Positions 45,301 to 57,165 are shown, counted from the first letter of the stretch. The stretch: 64,000 nucleotides of DNA from Zeus faber (GCA_960531495.1 OY482853.1:24333322-24397321), one strand, 5' to 3'. Program-made: numbers and translations. Notes: generated by a model from the sequence alone, not told the origin.

Positions 45301-48132
45301 AGAGGACAGCTAAAGCAGCCCACTGGCCCGGTAAAGTCCCCAAACCCAGAAGTGTGGCCGCGGTGAGCATAGCTATTTACAAACGAAAGAGTAACAAAAT
45401 GAAAATTCTATATTTATAGAAAGGGCCCAGAGTGTGACTGGATTATATATTATTTAAAGTAATGCGATTGTTTTTCCCCAAACCTAATTGCGTGCACCTT
45501 CTGGTTAAAATGTTAGAATACGATTACTCTATACTTTGAACAAATACTAACGTCAGGTACTCATGCCCATCCCTAATGTCGTCAACAAGTCAGAATATTG
45601 CCATTACCAAAATATGTTTATTTTCCATTTATCCATTCTAAATAGATCATCTTAATGTTGTTGACGAGGGCCGGCTATCAGCCAGAAAAAAATAATAAAA
45701 ATTGCATCCCTATTGTGCACTGCACCATAGGTCATGTTCCTTTTTCAAAAATGCTGTCACAGCATTTGCTGCCTTAACAACACAGTAGCATCTGCATCGA
45801 TGCACGCATCAGCAAGGAGTACGTTATGTCCAGTGTGGATGTGATCGTTTGGACAATCTGTCAGCAACGGGCATACGATCTGAATCAGTTCCTTTCTTTC
45901 CTGGCCTAAACACAAGTTGGTAAACACTGAGAAAACATTTAAGTAAACACGAGTTGGTAAACACTGAGAAAACATTTAAGTAACTTGTTTGAATGACTAA
46001 GTTAACTGTTCTAACGGGATGAATTTTGACTTTTGGGCCTAAGAGGAATCTGCTCTAAATCTGTGAGAATTGCAAAATCACCTCAATGGGATTTGGTGGT
46101 GGCGGCGGGAGACTCGCCACTTTCGCCGCCCGCTCTTTTTCAGTCTGCAGTGCCTTTTTCCTGGCGGTGAGAGAACTACCAAAGAGACAAAGGACAGAGA
46201 TGTTATTTCAAAAGGGAGGTTTTTAAAAGAAGCAGACATCTAGGCATTCACAGATACCAATACAGACAATATTGAATATCGGTCCAACATTGAGTTTAAA
46301 TATAAAAAAAACCACGATAACAACCACTCTATTAAACAGTCATATATTGCAGTGACCTGGTTTGCTGCTTTATTAAAAGATAGATGCACGATAGATGTCT
46401 CACTGTAAATAATCATGTTCTCCTGACCCCAAACCAACCATATCACTCCATGCTTTTCAGTGTAATGGTTCAGATTGGAACTAACTAAGTCAGTGGTTTA
46501 TGTTAAAGACTCCAAGTGGATATTGGTGCAACCCCTCTAATCCTTAGTGACGTGCAGTAGCCGTTTACCGGCTTTGCTCCTCATGGCCTTTTTTCTTCTG
46601 TGATTTCAGCTCTTTCAGGGCTTCTCTGTACCGCTCTTCTGCCTTCGTCTGGTTCTCCACTTCTCTCTGAGCTATGGCCGTCCAATCTGGTTCCTGGATC
46701 AGCAGTTAATGGTGCAAAGTGTCAAAAAAGTCGTCTATTTATGCTGTGGCACTGCAAGGTACACGAAGACGCAAACATGATCGGACACTGCATTTCAACC
46801 TCACATAGCCATAATGCCAACTTTGTGTCCTTAAAATTCACCTTCTATGTAATGTATTTTAAATGCCACTCAATGTTTATTTTCCTCACAGGGAAATATT
46901 TAATGTAATTCAATTCCGGCAGCTTCCACTTACATTTTCTTTTGCACTTCTGTGTCCCTGCCCAATGAACTGTAGACTCTCCTGATATAACCTCTGGAGG
47001 GTCTCAACTTTCTCTCTCTGCTGTTGCTCCCAGTCTTCCCTCAACTCCTCTGCAAGGTTCTGGAGCGCAAGATCCCGTCTCCGCTGTACATCTTTCCGGA
47101 TTTGCAGGGCGATATACCGTTCCTGCTCCCGCACCTGAGAAGCAATGAAAACATGCGTTACAAGGATGTGACCCCTCAAATCCTGAAACAAAATTTTGAG
47201 TAGGTCTCCATGACGCTGGAAAGTCACCGATTTGCAGGTATTTGGGGCACGTTACCATAGATACAGCATCTTTTGAGATTTCATGAGCTGCCATGTAAGC
47301 CAGCCTATGGCAGTTTCTATCTCATAGCATCACACCTACACTCAGTGAGCACACTGAGGAACACACTATTAGGAACACTATACTAATACTGGGTAGAGCC
47401 TCCCTTTGCCCTCAAAACAGCCTCAATTCTTCTTGGCATGGATTCTACAAGATGTTGGAAACATTCCTTTGAGATTCCGGTACATGTTGACATGATTGCA
47501 TCATGCAATTCCTGCAGATTTGTCAGCTGTACATTGATGCTGCAAATCAATGACACCAACTTTCCTGAAACTGCAAAAAGGTAGGTAGGTATCAAAGCGT
47601 CAAATCTTGTAAATTATTTTGACCTATTATGACAAATTTTCACTAAATGTGAAACTTTGATTTTGGGATAAATCATCTCTATCTTACTCAAAGTATTGCA
47701 GATGAGTTCTGCATAATTTGTACAGACAGATGGAGCGAGATCAAAGACGGATGGCCGTTATTCGAAGGATGGAAAATGGGCAACAAACAATAAACCTGAA
47801 AACAAACAATGAATTCACTGTATTGCAACAGCTTCCTTTAGCTCAGATAGCAAGTTGATTGGAAACTGGAATAAATCTAATAAACCCTTTTTTCCCCTCC
47901 ACAGGACGTTGCACTTGTAAGTACATCGAATCCAATCAAACAAGAGGTGTATGATGAAATCAAGACGAACATACAGTTAAATTGAAGACTATTTAATGAC
48001 CCATACGGTTCTGATACCGCACAATACCTGCTGTATCCGTAGCTTCCTCCTCCTCTCGGACTCTTCTCGTATGAGCTGAGCCTCTTCGTTCGGACTCGGA
48101 CTCGGTCTCGGCCGGGCCCCTTTTCTCTTCAT
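25503..48132 (-). CDS. cep295: Centrosomal protein 295 (KIAA1731 family), ALMS motif
   Basis: Centriole protein needed for conversion of new centrioles to centrosomes. The 28 coding exons, 5' to 3', are: 48132-48028, 47134-46934, 46693-46569, 46175-46082, 43624-43514, 43256-43116, 41822-41639, 41264-41070, 39739-39506, 39398-39295, 38584-38408, 37373-37303, 34142-33110, 32960-32810, 32497-32327, 31997-31854, 31718-31645, 29977-29878, 29638-29429, 29149-29028, 28734-28338, 28067-27924, 27649-27165, 26733-26611, 26524-26221, 26003-25910, 25752-25653, 25544-25503. Total 5436 nt, 1811 residues, one open frame. The N-terminus ([26 protein letters not shown]) matches human. The C-terminus ([27 protein letters not shown]) is the ALMS motif. 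A Glu/Gln/Trp-rich coiled coil lies at about 800-925. Human CEP295 is about 2600 residues, so the middle is much shorter. Confidence 0.95.
30100..30660. other. Probable repeat relic in cep295 intron
   Basis: The bases open AATAAAACTTTATTGGTCAG and then run as A/C-rich non-coding sequence. The opening resembles tails of fish retroposons. No family can be named and no coding part is seen. Confidence 0.3.
31064..31146. repeat. (AC)n microsatellite
   Basis: About 83 bp of pure AC in the cep295 intron 29978-31644. Frames running through it are not genes. Confidence 0.95.
33371..33418 (-). repeat. cep295: 24-bp tandem duplication within cep295 coiled coil
   Basis: Two identical 24-bp units (33371-33394 and 33395-33418) encode the eight-residue repeat QERWQHEE twice. 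They sit inside a longer degenerate run of related Glu/Gln/Arg/Trp units in exon 13. Confidence 0.85.
35790..36549 (+). mobile_element. Internally deleted Tc1-like DNA transposon
   Basis: Inverted ends of about 75 bp begin CAGTGCATCCAGAAAGTATT. Each side carries TA (35788-35789 and 36550-36551). The remaining transposase piece (36131-36346) reads [15 protein letters not shown] and ends AAKGALTKC. It keeps the conserved C-terminal region with the last catalytic acid; the N-terminal half is missing. At 760 bp the element is about half the usual 1.6 kb. It cannot move by itself. Confidence 0.88.
36681..36719. repeat. 39-bp perfect palindrome
   Basis: Arms of 19 bp (36681-36699 and 36701-36719) are exact reverse complements around a single C at 36700. 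The left arm begins TTGGTTAGAGGTG. Confidence 0.9.
39850..40030. repeat. Dispersed repeat, copy 1
   Basis: Shares ordered segments with 45125-45275: a Y-ATTAAT-CTATCAGT block, then AAAAATATTAT, GTTTGTTGCATGGTAAAA and ATACAACTCA. The family is not recognised. It lies in a cep295 intron. Confidence 0.55.
42165..42983. mobile_element. hAT-like non-autonomous element with nested repeats
   Basis: The 819-bp element has ends TAGGGCTGCCCCC and its inverse GGGGGCAGCCCTA. Flanking octamers GAACCGAC and GAACTTAA agree at five of eight bases, a possible eroded target duplication. Inside lie a 36-base A run (42292-42327), a piece of the ATTATGCTCC-type repeat (about 42357) and a Tc1 fragment (42396-42745). 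Confidence 0.65.
42396..42745 (+). mobile_element. Tc1-like transposase N-terminal fragment
   Basis: A reading frame at 42556-42723 begins [15 protein letters not shown]. It continues through [18 protein letters not shown] and [13 protein letters not shown], the paired-like DNA-binding region of fish Tc1 transposases. It then stops, and no catalytic part follows. The frame is a relic. Confidence 0.75.
43970..44365. mobile_element. Non-autonomous repeat, copy B
   Basis: Unsplit copy of the repeat seen at 23905-24565: AAAGGAGCCATATTATTCTC, then GCTGAAAATACCAATCAG and GGCAGCTCACAGAAAAACTG in the same order. It is non-coding. Confidence 0.55.
45125..45275. repeat. Dispersed repeat, copy 2
   Basis: Matches 39850-40030 in ordered blocks, including GTTTGTTGCATGGTAAAA. 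It is non-coding. Confidence 0.55.
45907..45980. repeat. 37-bp tandem duplication
   Basis: Two adjacent 37-bp units (45907-45943 and 45944-45980), each starting TAAACAC and containing AGTTGGTAAACACTGAG, differ at one base. Confidence 0.9.
47337..47560 (-). mobile_element. Tc1-like element 3' fragment
   Basis: Minus-strand frame reads [20 protein letters not shown] then GSTQY and stops. This is the usual C-terminus of fish Tc1 transposases. It begins near AGGAACACACTATTAGGAAC. It is truncated, with no other transposase part nearby, and lies in cep295 intron 1. Confidence 0.7.
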
Positions 48133-49022
48133 GATGGAAAAAGTCGATATCAAACATTTCGACTTTACAGTGGAAAAAAAAAAAAAGAGAGAGAGAGAGC
48201 GAGCGCTCACTGTGTTAAAGTGGGCTGGCCGCCTTCGTCGCCATGATCATTAGGTAAAGCTGCATTAAAAAAATAAAAAATAAAAATACATTTTCAATTT
48301 ACATCACACAACGTGGCCGGAAAATTCATAGCGCAGCAACAAAGTGGAAATCGTCCATTTCTGCCTCTCGCCCAGAAACTCTCGCCGACGAGTGGCCGTT
48401 GAGTGCCCCTGACGTCACATCCGGCAGTTTAAACTGGCCTCCCCGCGGCGAGTGGCGGTGAATCACAGCGACGCCTGTCGGTCCGCAGGCGTCAACGATA
48501 GCAGCCGCTTCACCGGCACTCGGTGGGGGCGACGGCTTCAGTTAAATAAAACCCCGCAAGCTCCTTGCAACGCTTCGTGTTTTCAACTCGATGCAGTGCT
48601 ATTCTTGATCAATTATTTAGGCAGAGGAATAAAAAACAAAAGCAAAGAAACGAGTCAGACAGGCCTCCGCACGGGCATAAAATAACACTTTATTAATCCC
48701 CGGGCTCGGGGGGTGTGTATATTCTTTATCAGTGTATTCTTCTGTTAATAACTACTTTCGCGCCTATATCTCCATTCCTCCGCCAACAACTCGAAACAGC
48801 AGGAGCACCGACATGCGGCGGCGGCGGCGTCACGAGGCAGCGCGGGAACCTCCGAGCCTGCCGAACGCCTTCCCGTTCCGGTGACTCGGTGACGTCACAA
48901 TCAGGTGACGATCGCGCTTCGACGTCAGCCCCGCTCCGCCGCCGTGTCGCAACCTGCGCGTCGACTTCAGCGAAGCAGGCGTCGAGCGTCCCCCCCGGCC
49001 CGAGGAAAAACAACGCACCGAA
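48133..49022. promoter_or_regulatory. Divergent cep295/napa promoter
   Basis: The two start codons lie 890 bp apart on opposite strands, in CpG-rich DNA at both ends. Two perfect CRE sites (TGACGTCA) sit at 48410-48417 and 48890-48897. The first is followed by CATCCGG, an ETS-like half site. An ATAACACTTTATTAATCCCC repeat tail at 48682-48701 separates the two CpG-rich halves. Confidence 0.7.
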
Positions 49023-52000
49023 ATGGACAATAGCGGGAAGGAAAAGGAGGCCGCGGCTCTGATGGCCGAGGCGGAGAGGAAATTGAAATCGTCGCAGTCG
49101 TTTTTCGGGGCGCTGTTCGGGTGAGCGTTTAGCATGTAGCCTTTAGCCGAGCTGGGAAGCCAACTAAGCGGAAGCGGCACAAGTCAACGCTACAGCGCGC
49201 AGGGCGGGCAGCCATGGCGCTCACGAAATACACAAAAATTGTCTGTCCGTCCAAAAAGACGGCCCGCAAGCCACCCCGTGTACACTGTTTATGTCAAGGC
49301 GACATACGTTTTGTTGTTATAACCCTTTCGTTGGTGTTGCGCTGGGACCGCTGGCAGCGGGTCACCACGGTCCTTGCGACACTGACTTCCGCCCTTTGCT
49401 GAACCGGGCGCCCCCAACAACAAATGGTGTCAAATCTCAACTGTTGAAAATAATATCCGTGTCCGTACAACGTTAGAGGGTAACCAAGCATACGTTGTTG
49501 TCTTATGTAAAAAGCGGAATCCAGCGCCTTGGATTCTCAGTGCAAAGGCCAGCGGTGATTGATGTACGCACGGCTTTCACGTCAGTAGTAGTGAAAGTAC
49601 CACAAGTACTAGATTCAAGAGTCAAGAGGGTTATTTGTCTCATACATATACATACTGTCATACATATATCCAGTGACATGTCTTTGCAACGCACCCGGAG
49701 ATTATGCACAATAAGTTCTAAAACGAATATAATAGCTGACCTAATTTCTACCTGGCTACCGATTCATAAAACGTAATGCAGTTAGTGAATAGAACAATAT
49801 AAAATACATTTGAATAAGACTCAAAAAGGTAATCCAAAAATAAAAGTAATGGTAATAAGAGTTATGTATATGGGATAGGTTATTTGTATATACAGATATG
49901 TGCAGTAAAGTGGTGTATACGTATATATTGTATTTACTCTTAATGTACTAAAGGTATTAAAAGTAAAAGTACTTGTCATAACCAGTGCTCTGATATAACA
50001 AAGCCGATAATACCATATACCGTATACGTATGCAAGTCTGACTGATGCTTTTTTTTGGTCATTTTAGTGGTTCTTCCAAGATGGAGGAGGCCTGTGACCT
50101 GTATGTAAGGGCGGCAAACATGTTCAAGATGGCCAAAAATTGGTGTGGTACGGTATTTTTCTGCTTGCATGCCCATATGTAGTGGTCTCTTTTGTATTTA
50201 TTTCGTATGGTATGTATTTCCTTGACATTTTTAAATCTGCTTTTCAGCTGCAGGAAATGCTTTCTCCCAAGCCGCCTGCCTTCACCTACAGATGCAGAGC
50301 AAACACGACGCTGCGACTAACTTTATAGATGCTGGAAATGCCTTCAAAAAAGCTGATCCGCAAGGTAACTAGTAATCACTGTGATACAAAACATGGACAC
50401 TGCCACTGTTCTATCCAATTTTTTATTTTATAAATAGCAGATACAAATCGGCTGTATACAGGACAGCGTGTTTTGCCCTTCAGAAATGCGAACTTATTCT
50501 ATAGTTTTACTCTTTACATATTGCCTGAGTCGGCTCATCTGCTAATAGTGATGAACAAAGATATGTCTACTTTTTTTTTCTTATATCGACACAATCGTTC
50601 ATGTTTCTTCTTTTTACCCTACAGAGGCCATAAACTGTCTAAACCGAGCAATAGAGATATACACCGATATGGTAAGACACTGTATGGTGGATAGTTTTAC
50701 AGTATCCAAATCCTACTAATGTATTGTATCCAGTGGAGCTAGGTGTAGACACCAGGGATACAATGGTACAGAGTATGTTATCGAACCGTTCGGTACGATA
50801 CGCACACGTGAACCGTGGTATCATGGTAGAAGTCCAGTGGACGCATGCATCAGCGCAGCGTATAGTGCTGCTTCCTATAGAATCATCTGTTGCAGCTCCA
50901 CTGAGCACATCGGCTGCGGGGGGTCCAAGCGGAGCGGCGCAGCATTTCTCCATTTTTGCGCGAGAGGTCTATCTTAGTATTTTATTTTTTCAAATGAACA
51001 TGGCTATGCAGCCTTTTCCATAGAAACACGAGACAAAACTACATAGAAATGTTTTTGTAAAGAGTGCAATAAATCTAGGTGTCCATTCTGAAAATAACCC
51101 TCTGGGATGGGCGTGTCCCTCTCTATTACGAACTTCTCTTGAACAATTCTTTTGAACTTGATTTTTTGTAGGAATGAAGGAAACAGTCATGGTGGGTGAT
51201 GAGCCATTCTTTTTCGTCAAGTTTTATGTTGTTTGTTTAAGTTGCCGTCTCCTGCCGCCCGAAAAATCCCCCCCCCCCCCCCATGTAAGAAATATCCTAT
51301 GTTTCTTCTTGCCGTGAGGTCCCCTGGCTGAAAAGGAGTGCACCAACTGTCACGTCACAAAGCAAAGGCACACACACACTGGTCTGACTGTGAGGTTTTA
51401 TTTCAATAAGTGGTTTTACTATAATTTTTGTGTCATGTGACAAAAATAACTAAAGTTCAGATTTTTTTTTTTTATTGTGAAACATTTTTAAAAGTGTGTG
51501 TGTGTGCGTGCATGCGGACAAGAAAAAATATTTTTATTAGCCACTATCCTGAACACCTCCCCTCCAATCAGACAAATTTATGCAAATTATAACAACCCAC
51601 CAATGAACTTGAGCCCTCGTCTCCTCTCCCCCCAGTCATACACACAGAGCATTACACTTGTTATTTGGCAGACTTTTCTTACATCATTTTAATATACATA
51701 TTTAATTCAATTTTTTATTTCTTAAATATAAAGATACTGTACCGTCACCGTGGCCCCAAAACCGTGATACATACCGAACCGCGAGTCCGCTGTACCGTTG
51801 CATCCCTAGTGGACACTTTATACTTTTATAGTTTTAACTGAAGTACATTGGTAGTATTCAGTCAATCACACAAAAATAAATGTATTCTTGCATTTTGTGC
51901 CAAACCTTTGATACCCAGATGGTACATGCAATGTACTATTTGGGTATCAAACGTATGGCACAAAATGCGAGAATACATTTTATTCTGTTTCTGTGAGACA

Positions 52001-54790
52001 AAAATAAAACCGCAGATTTGTGGAAGTTTTCATGTAATTATCAGGAGAACAGCTATCACTACAGACATTGAACACGTTCTGACGATGACCCGGCCATCGT
52101 ATCCAGTAGGTTTAATGTGCTTCTCTGCTTTTTTTTGACAATTCTTAGGGCAGATTCACTATTGCCGCCAAACATCACATCTCTATTGCTGAAATATTTG
52201 AGACTGAGCTGGTGGATATTGATAAGGTAAGGAGAATAAATGTTTTGACTTTCATAACTTTTTTTTGAGTGCCAGGAATTTTAGAGCCTCAACTTGCATA
52301 CTAGCCCCCCCCATCCTGTCAGTCAAGCAGTTTTTAGCTTTTTGATTATTTCTGTTCCCTGTTCTGCCACTCACCAGCTTTCCTTGACTGGTCATTAAAC
52401 AGAGGCCAGACAAGCTGCCATTTATGCTTTCAACTGAAAATAAGTTAAGCGCTATGATAAGTTTTTTTTTCTTTTAGATGTTTTTGTTGGCATTTTCTTG
52501 CTTTATCAGACAGTGATAGTGGGGAAAGAAAGGGGACAGAGAGGGTGACATGCAGTAAATGGCTATGTGTCGGAATCTAACCCGGGCCGCTGCGGTATGG
52601 TCCAAGCCTTGTATATGGTGCGCGCTACCGGGGCAGTCATAAAAAGTATATATTCTACACTTCTGGAACACAGTCGAGGGGGGCAGCAATGAGGCTGTAC
52701 TGTCATATTCACAATTCTTTAATCATGCTTCCAGTAGCTAGTAACTGGCACAAGGGGCCACTGTGGCACAACCCACACCAACATTTCCACAACCAATGGC
52801 CCAGAGTCAAATCAGTGAAGATTCTATGAATTTTTCCTCAGGCCATCGCTCATTATGAACAGGCAGCAGATTATTACAAAGGGGAGGAATCCACCAGGTA
52901 AATTAATAATATCCTGTGTCTAATGCCATTGTTTATGGTTTATGTTTAGAAATAATTATAATAGGCCTTTGGCACTTTTAAAAACTGTCTTGCTCATTGA
53001 AAGTTCAGCAGCCTGATGTTATGGTAAAAATTCTCTCATAAATATATGTGTGGACTAATTTGTTATTCTTTATACTTTTTAGTTCTGCAAACAAGTGCCT
53101 TCTTAAGGTTGCAACCTATGCAGCTCAGCTAGAGCAGTACCCGAAGGCCATTGAGATCTATGAACAGGTGGGGAGCACATACCAATGCTTTACTACACTA
53201 TACTGTTAGTGGTAGTACAATTTTTTATTTAATTTGTTTTTGTATGTCTTATTATGGGCCCCATTAACCAAACGTGCATAAAATCAGATTTGATTGCAAA
53301 GTGCTTAGGAGCAACTTTTCAACAAACGTGGCGGCTTTCATCTTTTTCCAGCTTAATTTATTCCTTGGCGTGTGTTCAAAACAAGTGGGAAGGTGTTATT
53401 CGTCATGCAACATCAATTACAGTAGTGCCGAATCTCATAACCGCAAAATGGTTGAAAATGACTTGACTTTGACTGTTTTATGACTTTGGATTTGGTTTCA
53501 GGTTGGAACCCATGCGATGGACAGCACGCTCCTGAAATACAGCGCCAAGGACCATTTCTTCAAAGCAGCGCTGTGCCACTTCTGCGTGGACATGCTGAAT
53601 GCAAAGGTGAGGCCCGGGCCCCGTGTTTCTGTGGGCTGCACGGCGGCAACACCTCTCATGTTCCTTGTCATTGTTTCCCAGCTCGCAGTGCAGAAGTACG
53701 AGGAGATGTTTCCAGCCTTTTCAGATTCTCGAGAATGCAAGCTGTTAAAGGTGGGTATTTACATGAACATTACCCAACAAACAAACCCACATGTTTGTTT
53801 TAGTTGGCCTTTCAAAAATAAGTCCACTTAACCCTTTTCGAATACATTGGTCTCCTAATCTACTTCCCAATGTTTGCACCGAGGTGTGTGTGTGTGGACT
53901 TAACAGTACTGAGTCTTTGTATGTTTCAAATCTTTTTTTTTTTTTTTTTTTCTATTCTAACCAGAAACTTCTGGATGCTTATGAAGAACAAAACGTGGAT
54001 GCATATACTGATTCCGTAAGTTATTTATTTATCCCACCACGTGCATGTTTACATGCTCCTTTCTCTGAGTTAGATTGTATGTGTGCTAAACAACTCACAC
54101 TTTGATTTTTTCGGATTGAGTTTGTTCAGTTTCTTTTCTTATCAAGCATCAAATTATATGTTTCTGAGGACTTATTTCGATGCAAGAGCAGGTTTATTTC
54201 TTGGCCGATCCGACCGATTTTTGAAGCGTCATCATCTACCTTAATTACCAGAATAGCGCCTGAAAATGATGCAAACTGAGGAACTTCTTTCCAGCTCCTT
54301 TCACTTGTTGCTTTGTCTCTTGTTTTATGAATGCTTTTTTGGCTTCCCCTGGTATCCCCATTTTTAACATCACAGCGCTATGGATTTTGGGTTATTCCCG
54401 CAAGCGCAAACAAAGTTTTGATTCAGTGCGGACGTTGAGAATGGACCCAAATGAACCTACGATCAACTTTGCCAACGTGGCAGTGGTGGGAACTTCCGCT
54501 TCTGGTTTGAAGTTGTTTGTGAAGGTGTCGTGTGATCTGGGTGGCAGTGTGTATTCAACTGTGGTTTGGAGTTTGTGCACTGAATACACTGCAATTATTA
54601 TAAAGATATTTGTAAAATAGGACAATACACGCTTGTTTGCTACGTTGGGCCTGATTTTAAATAATTTACTTTTTCCCCTTTGTCTCAGGTAAAGGAATTC
54701 GACACAATTTCTCGGCTGGATCAGTGGCTCACCACCATGCTTCTCCGCATCAAGAAAACCTTACATGAAGATGAGAGCGATCTCCGTTGA
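49023..54790 (+). CDS. napa: Alpha-soluble NSF attachment protein (alpha-SNAP)
   Basis: Adaptor that binds SNARE bundles and recruits and activates the NSF ATPase for disassembly after membrane fusion. Exons: 49023-49120, 50068-50144, 50248-50364, 50625-50671, 52149-52226, 52842-52897, 53083-53167, 53502-53606, 53682-53750, 53965-54015, 54689-54790, giving 294 residues (human 295). All-helical TPR-like repeats include [32 protein letters not shown] and [19 protein letters not shown]. The C-terminus ESDLR keeps the penultimate leucine known to be needed for NSF activation. MDNSGKE at the start and NVDAY plus DLR at the end fit alpha- better than beta-SNAP. The 5' end is divergent with cep295. 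Confidence 0.96.
50753..51808. mobile_element. hAT-like non-autonomous element with 8-bp target duplication
   Basis: The 1056-bp element begins CAGGGATACAATGGTACAG and ends with the inverse, CTGTACCGTTGCATCCCTA. Flanks are GTAGACAC (50745-50752) and GTGGACAC (51809-51816), seven of eight identical, the size typical of hAT insertions. There is no transposase coding. It lies in the napa intron 50672-52148. Confidence 0.85.
52477..52637 (-). mobile_element. tRNA-derived SINE
   Basis: Read on the minus strand, the head GCCCCGGTAGCGCGCACC resembles a pol III A box. CCCGGGTTAGATTCCG, at the right spacing, resembles a B box. A body rich in CTCTCTGTCCCCTTTC follows, as in common fish SINEs. It lies in a napa intron. 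Confidence 0.65.
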
Positions 54791-55156
54791 TGGCCCCCCT
54801 GCCAGCTTATTTTTAAGCCCAAGACAGAGCGAAACCTATTTTTTCCCCTCTCGTTGCCTTTATCCCTTCACTTCCATTCTCGCTACAAGCAGATTGTGCT
54901 TTTCCAACCATGATCCCTTAATCTTAATGTACAGATACTTTGATGCCACCTGCAGTATTTACTTTTAAACCAGTTGCCCACCCTTCACTCGACAGCGGGG
55001 CTGGGCAATTAAGAGTCATGAAGGTACAATATGAGGAAGAGGTGTGTCTATCATTGGAGTCAGCTTGTGTGGGCATGGATTGACAACCTAGATACTCTTG
55101 GCCTTGTTTGACATATTATTGCCCTACGCAGCTGGATGATTTCAGTTGTTAGATTA

Positions 55157-55162
55157 AATAAA
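55157..55162 (+). terminator. Poly(A) signal of napa (proximal)
   Basis: AATAAA about 370 bases after the stop. A second AATAAA at 56024-56029 could give a longer 3' UTR. Confidence 0.5.
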
Positions 55163-56600
55163 CACTAGTTTTCTGAGTGCACATAGTATATTCAGTTTAC
55201 ACAGGTTAAAGGTAACCGCCACCTGTTCTGGGCGATAATACCAAATAATCAGTACCAGCACATATCTTTTCGGGGGGGTTTTTTTGTTTGTGTTTTTTTT
55301 CATATTACACAAATGGATTGGAAGATGCCAACTGCAATATATTTTCAATACAAATGTCTTCAGGACAATGATGACTTAATTATGACCAAACATTCAAAAC
55401 GGTTCTCTGCTTGTACCCACCTAAAAACCTGTATTTGTTTAACCAGTGCAGCCCTAAGTAAGTGTTGTGCTCCCGGAGGAAATATCTCATCTTTGACTGC
55501 TGTGCAGTGCAACTCTCCCAATGGGAGACGAGCAATCATAGCCTCTGCCTTATATAGACAACTTCAAATCTCAGGAACTGTGGACTTCAAATTTTTATGA
55601 AAATCCATGCTTTTAAAAGCATACACTTGATCGACCATTGTTAATTTGTCACTTAAATGTAAAATCAGTTTTATTCCACATAACCGCAACAAACATGGTT
55701 GTCTCCATGGTAACATTTGCCGATTGTGAGATGGATGGAGAATTCTCAAAAGGCTTTCATTGTATAGTAGTGCTGTTTGAAGTGTAGTGTTATTTTAAAG
55801 ATGTCCATGTGTTGGTCGGTTCTTAACAGCTGACCAACCTGGAAGTCGGCGTGTTAGGGCCTGCACACAATGCAATGCATTGGGGCAAAAAATGCTTTAC
55901 TGATATGAGCACTGTGTTCATCTACAGGTAATTAAGTCACAGTTACCTTCCTGATTTTTGTCAAAAATAAGGGTCAAATATGTTGGATCTCTTTGTAAAT
56001 CGTTGTTTCCTGTTAACCGTCTGAATAAATTGTATAAAGTTACTCTTGTGGTCTTGGCTCTAAGGCTTTATATCATGGAATATGGAGACAATGTCCTGGT
56101 AATTGCATCATGTGTTTCACAGGTGCAACCAGATGATCACAGGAGAGCAGGCGATAATGATATTAACAATTAGGACTAAAGATTCATTAGACACACATTG
56201 CACTGTACATACGGCACGTAGTGAAAAGCTTTTTTTGGGGGGGTGGGGCAAACTCCAGAGATTGTGCTGGGCATGGTACAAATAGAAAAACATAATTAAA
56301 CAAAACGAATAAAAAATGTAAAGGAGTAAAGTAAAACCAAATAAAAATGAAAATAGGAGTAAAAGTAAAAAAACAAAAAGAACGCGAGCTCAGTGTCAGC
56401 GGAGCAGCCCGAAAGGCGTCCGGGCGCAGCAGTACATAGTATGACTTAGGAATATACAACTATTCTTAAAAATAACTAATACGACACATGGGAACGAATC
56501 GCGGGGTAATAAAAAAAAAAAAAAAAAAGGTGAACGCTGAAATGAGTAAAAAAAACAACAAAAAACCAACAAAAAAACACAACAACAAGCCATGTGAGCG
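55163..56600. other. napa 3' UTR/intergenic region
   Basis: AT-rich non-coding sequence with a possible distal napa poly(A) signal at 56024. Frames present are short and match nothing I know. GC content rises only from about 56590. Confidence 0.5.
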
Positions 56601-56699
56601 GAGCTGGTGATTAGAGGAAATAACTTCCAGCGGAGAGTGGATCCTGAAAACAGCAGCTGCGGGAGGAGGGTCCGCTGTTCCGCCCAGGCTCGGTCCACG
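56590..56699 (+). promoter_or_regulatory. Probable 5' non-coding exon and promoter of the b3gnt gene
   Basis: GC-richer block ending in a strong donor (CCACG then GTAAGTGG) at 56700. The next acceptor, TTCTCCTCTAG, is at 58467-58468, just before the coding exon. This suggests a 1.77-kb 5' UTR intron. Confidence 0.55.
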
Positions 56700-57128
56700 G
56701 TAAGTGGCTCGATGATATCCTCGCTCTGTCCTTCTTCCCTTCCCCTCGAAACCGTTCTTTTTCTCGGGGCTTTAAAGCACCGAGTGTTTCAGGATCGCGG
56801 TGCTGACCCTGAGGCGTCTGCTTTAAATAAAAAAAAAAATCTGTTTTAATTATGAGTCGTAATTGAAATAACCGGGATGAATGTGTGTTCGACGGAAGAA
56901 ACCAGTTCGGATCCCACGTTGTGAACCTTGAAATGGGTCTGGAACATGAAACGGTAGAAGGGCCCGAAACTAAACTGTTGTCAGGATGATTTTGAGAATT
57001 ATTTGGAATTGAAGTTCAGTTCAATGTGAGCAGATTCGAAACCGATAGTTGAATAGAAATAATGATCGAAAATGACGCGAATAAATGTCTGGTTTGAACT
57101 ATTATTATTATTATTATTATTATTAGGA

Positions 57129-57165
57129 TTGTTATTATTGTTCATATTATGAACAATAATAACAA
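57129..57165. repeat. 17-bp inverted repeat
   Basis: Arms 57129-57145 and 57149-57165 are exact reverse complements around a 3-base loop. The sequence is AT-rich, beside (ATT)n at about 57099-57125. Confidence 0.85.

Larger units (their letters stand above)
43625..46081 (-). other. cep295 intron 4, repeat-rich
   Basis: This 2.46-kb intron contains repeat copy B (43970-44365) and an element starting CGGGCTGGGTATTGCC near 44713. It also holds dispersed-repeat copy 2 (45125-45275) and a 37-bp tandem duplication (45907-45980). Confidence 0.6.
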
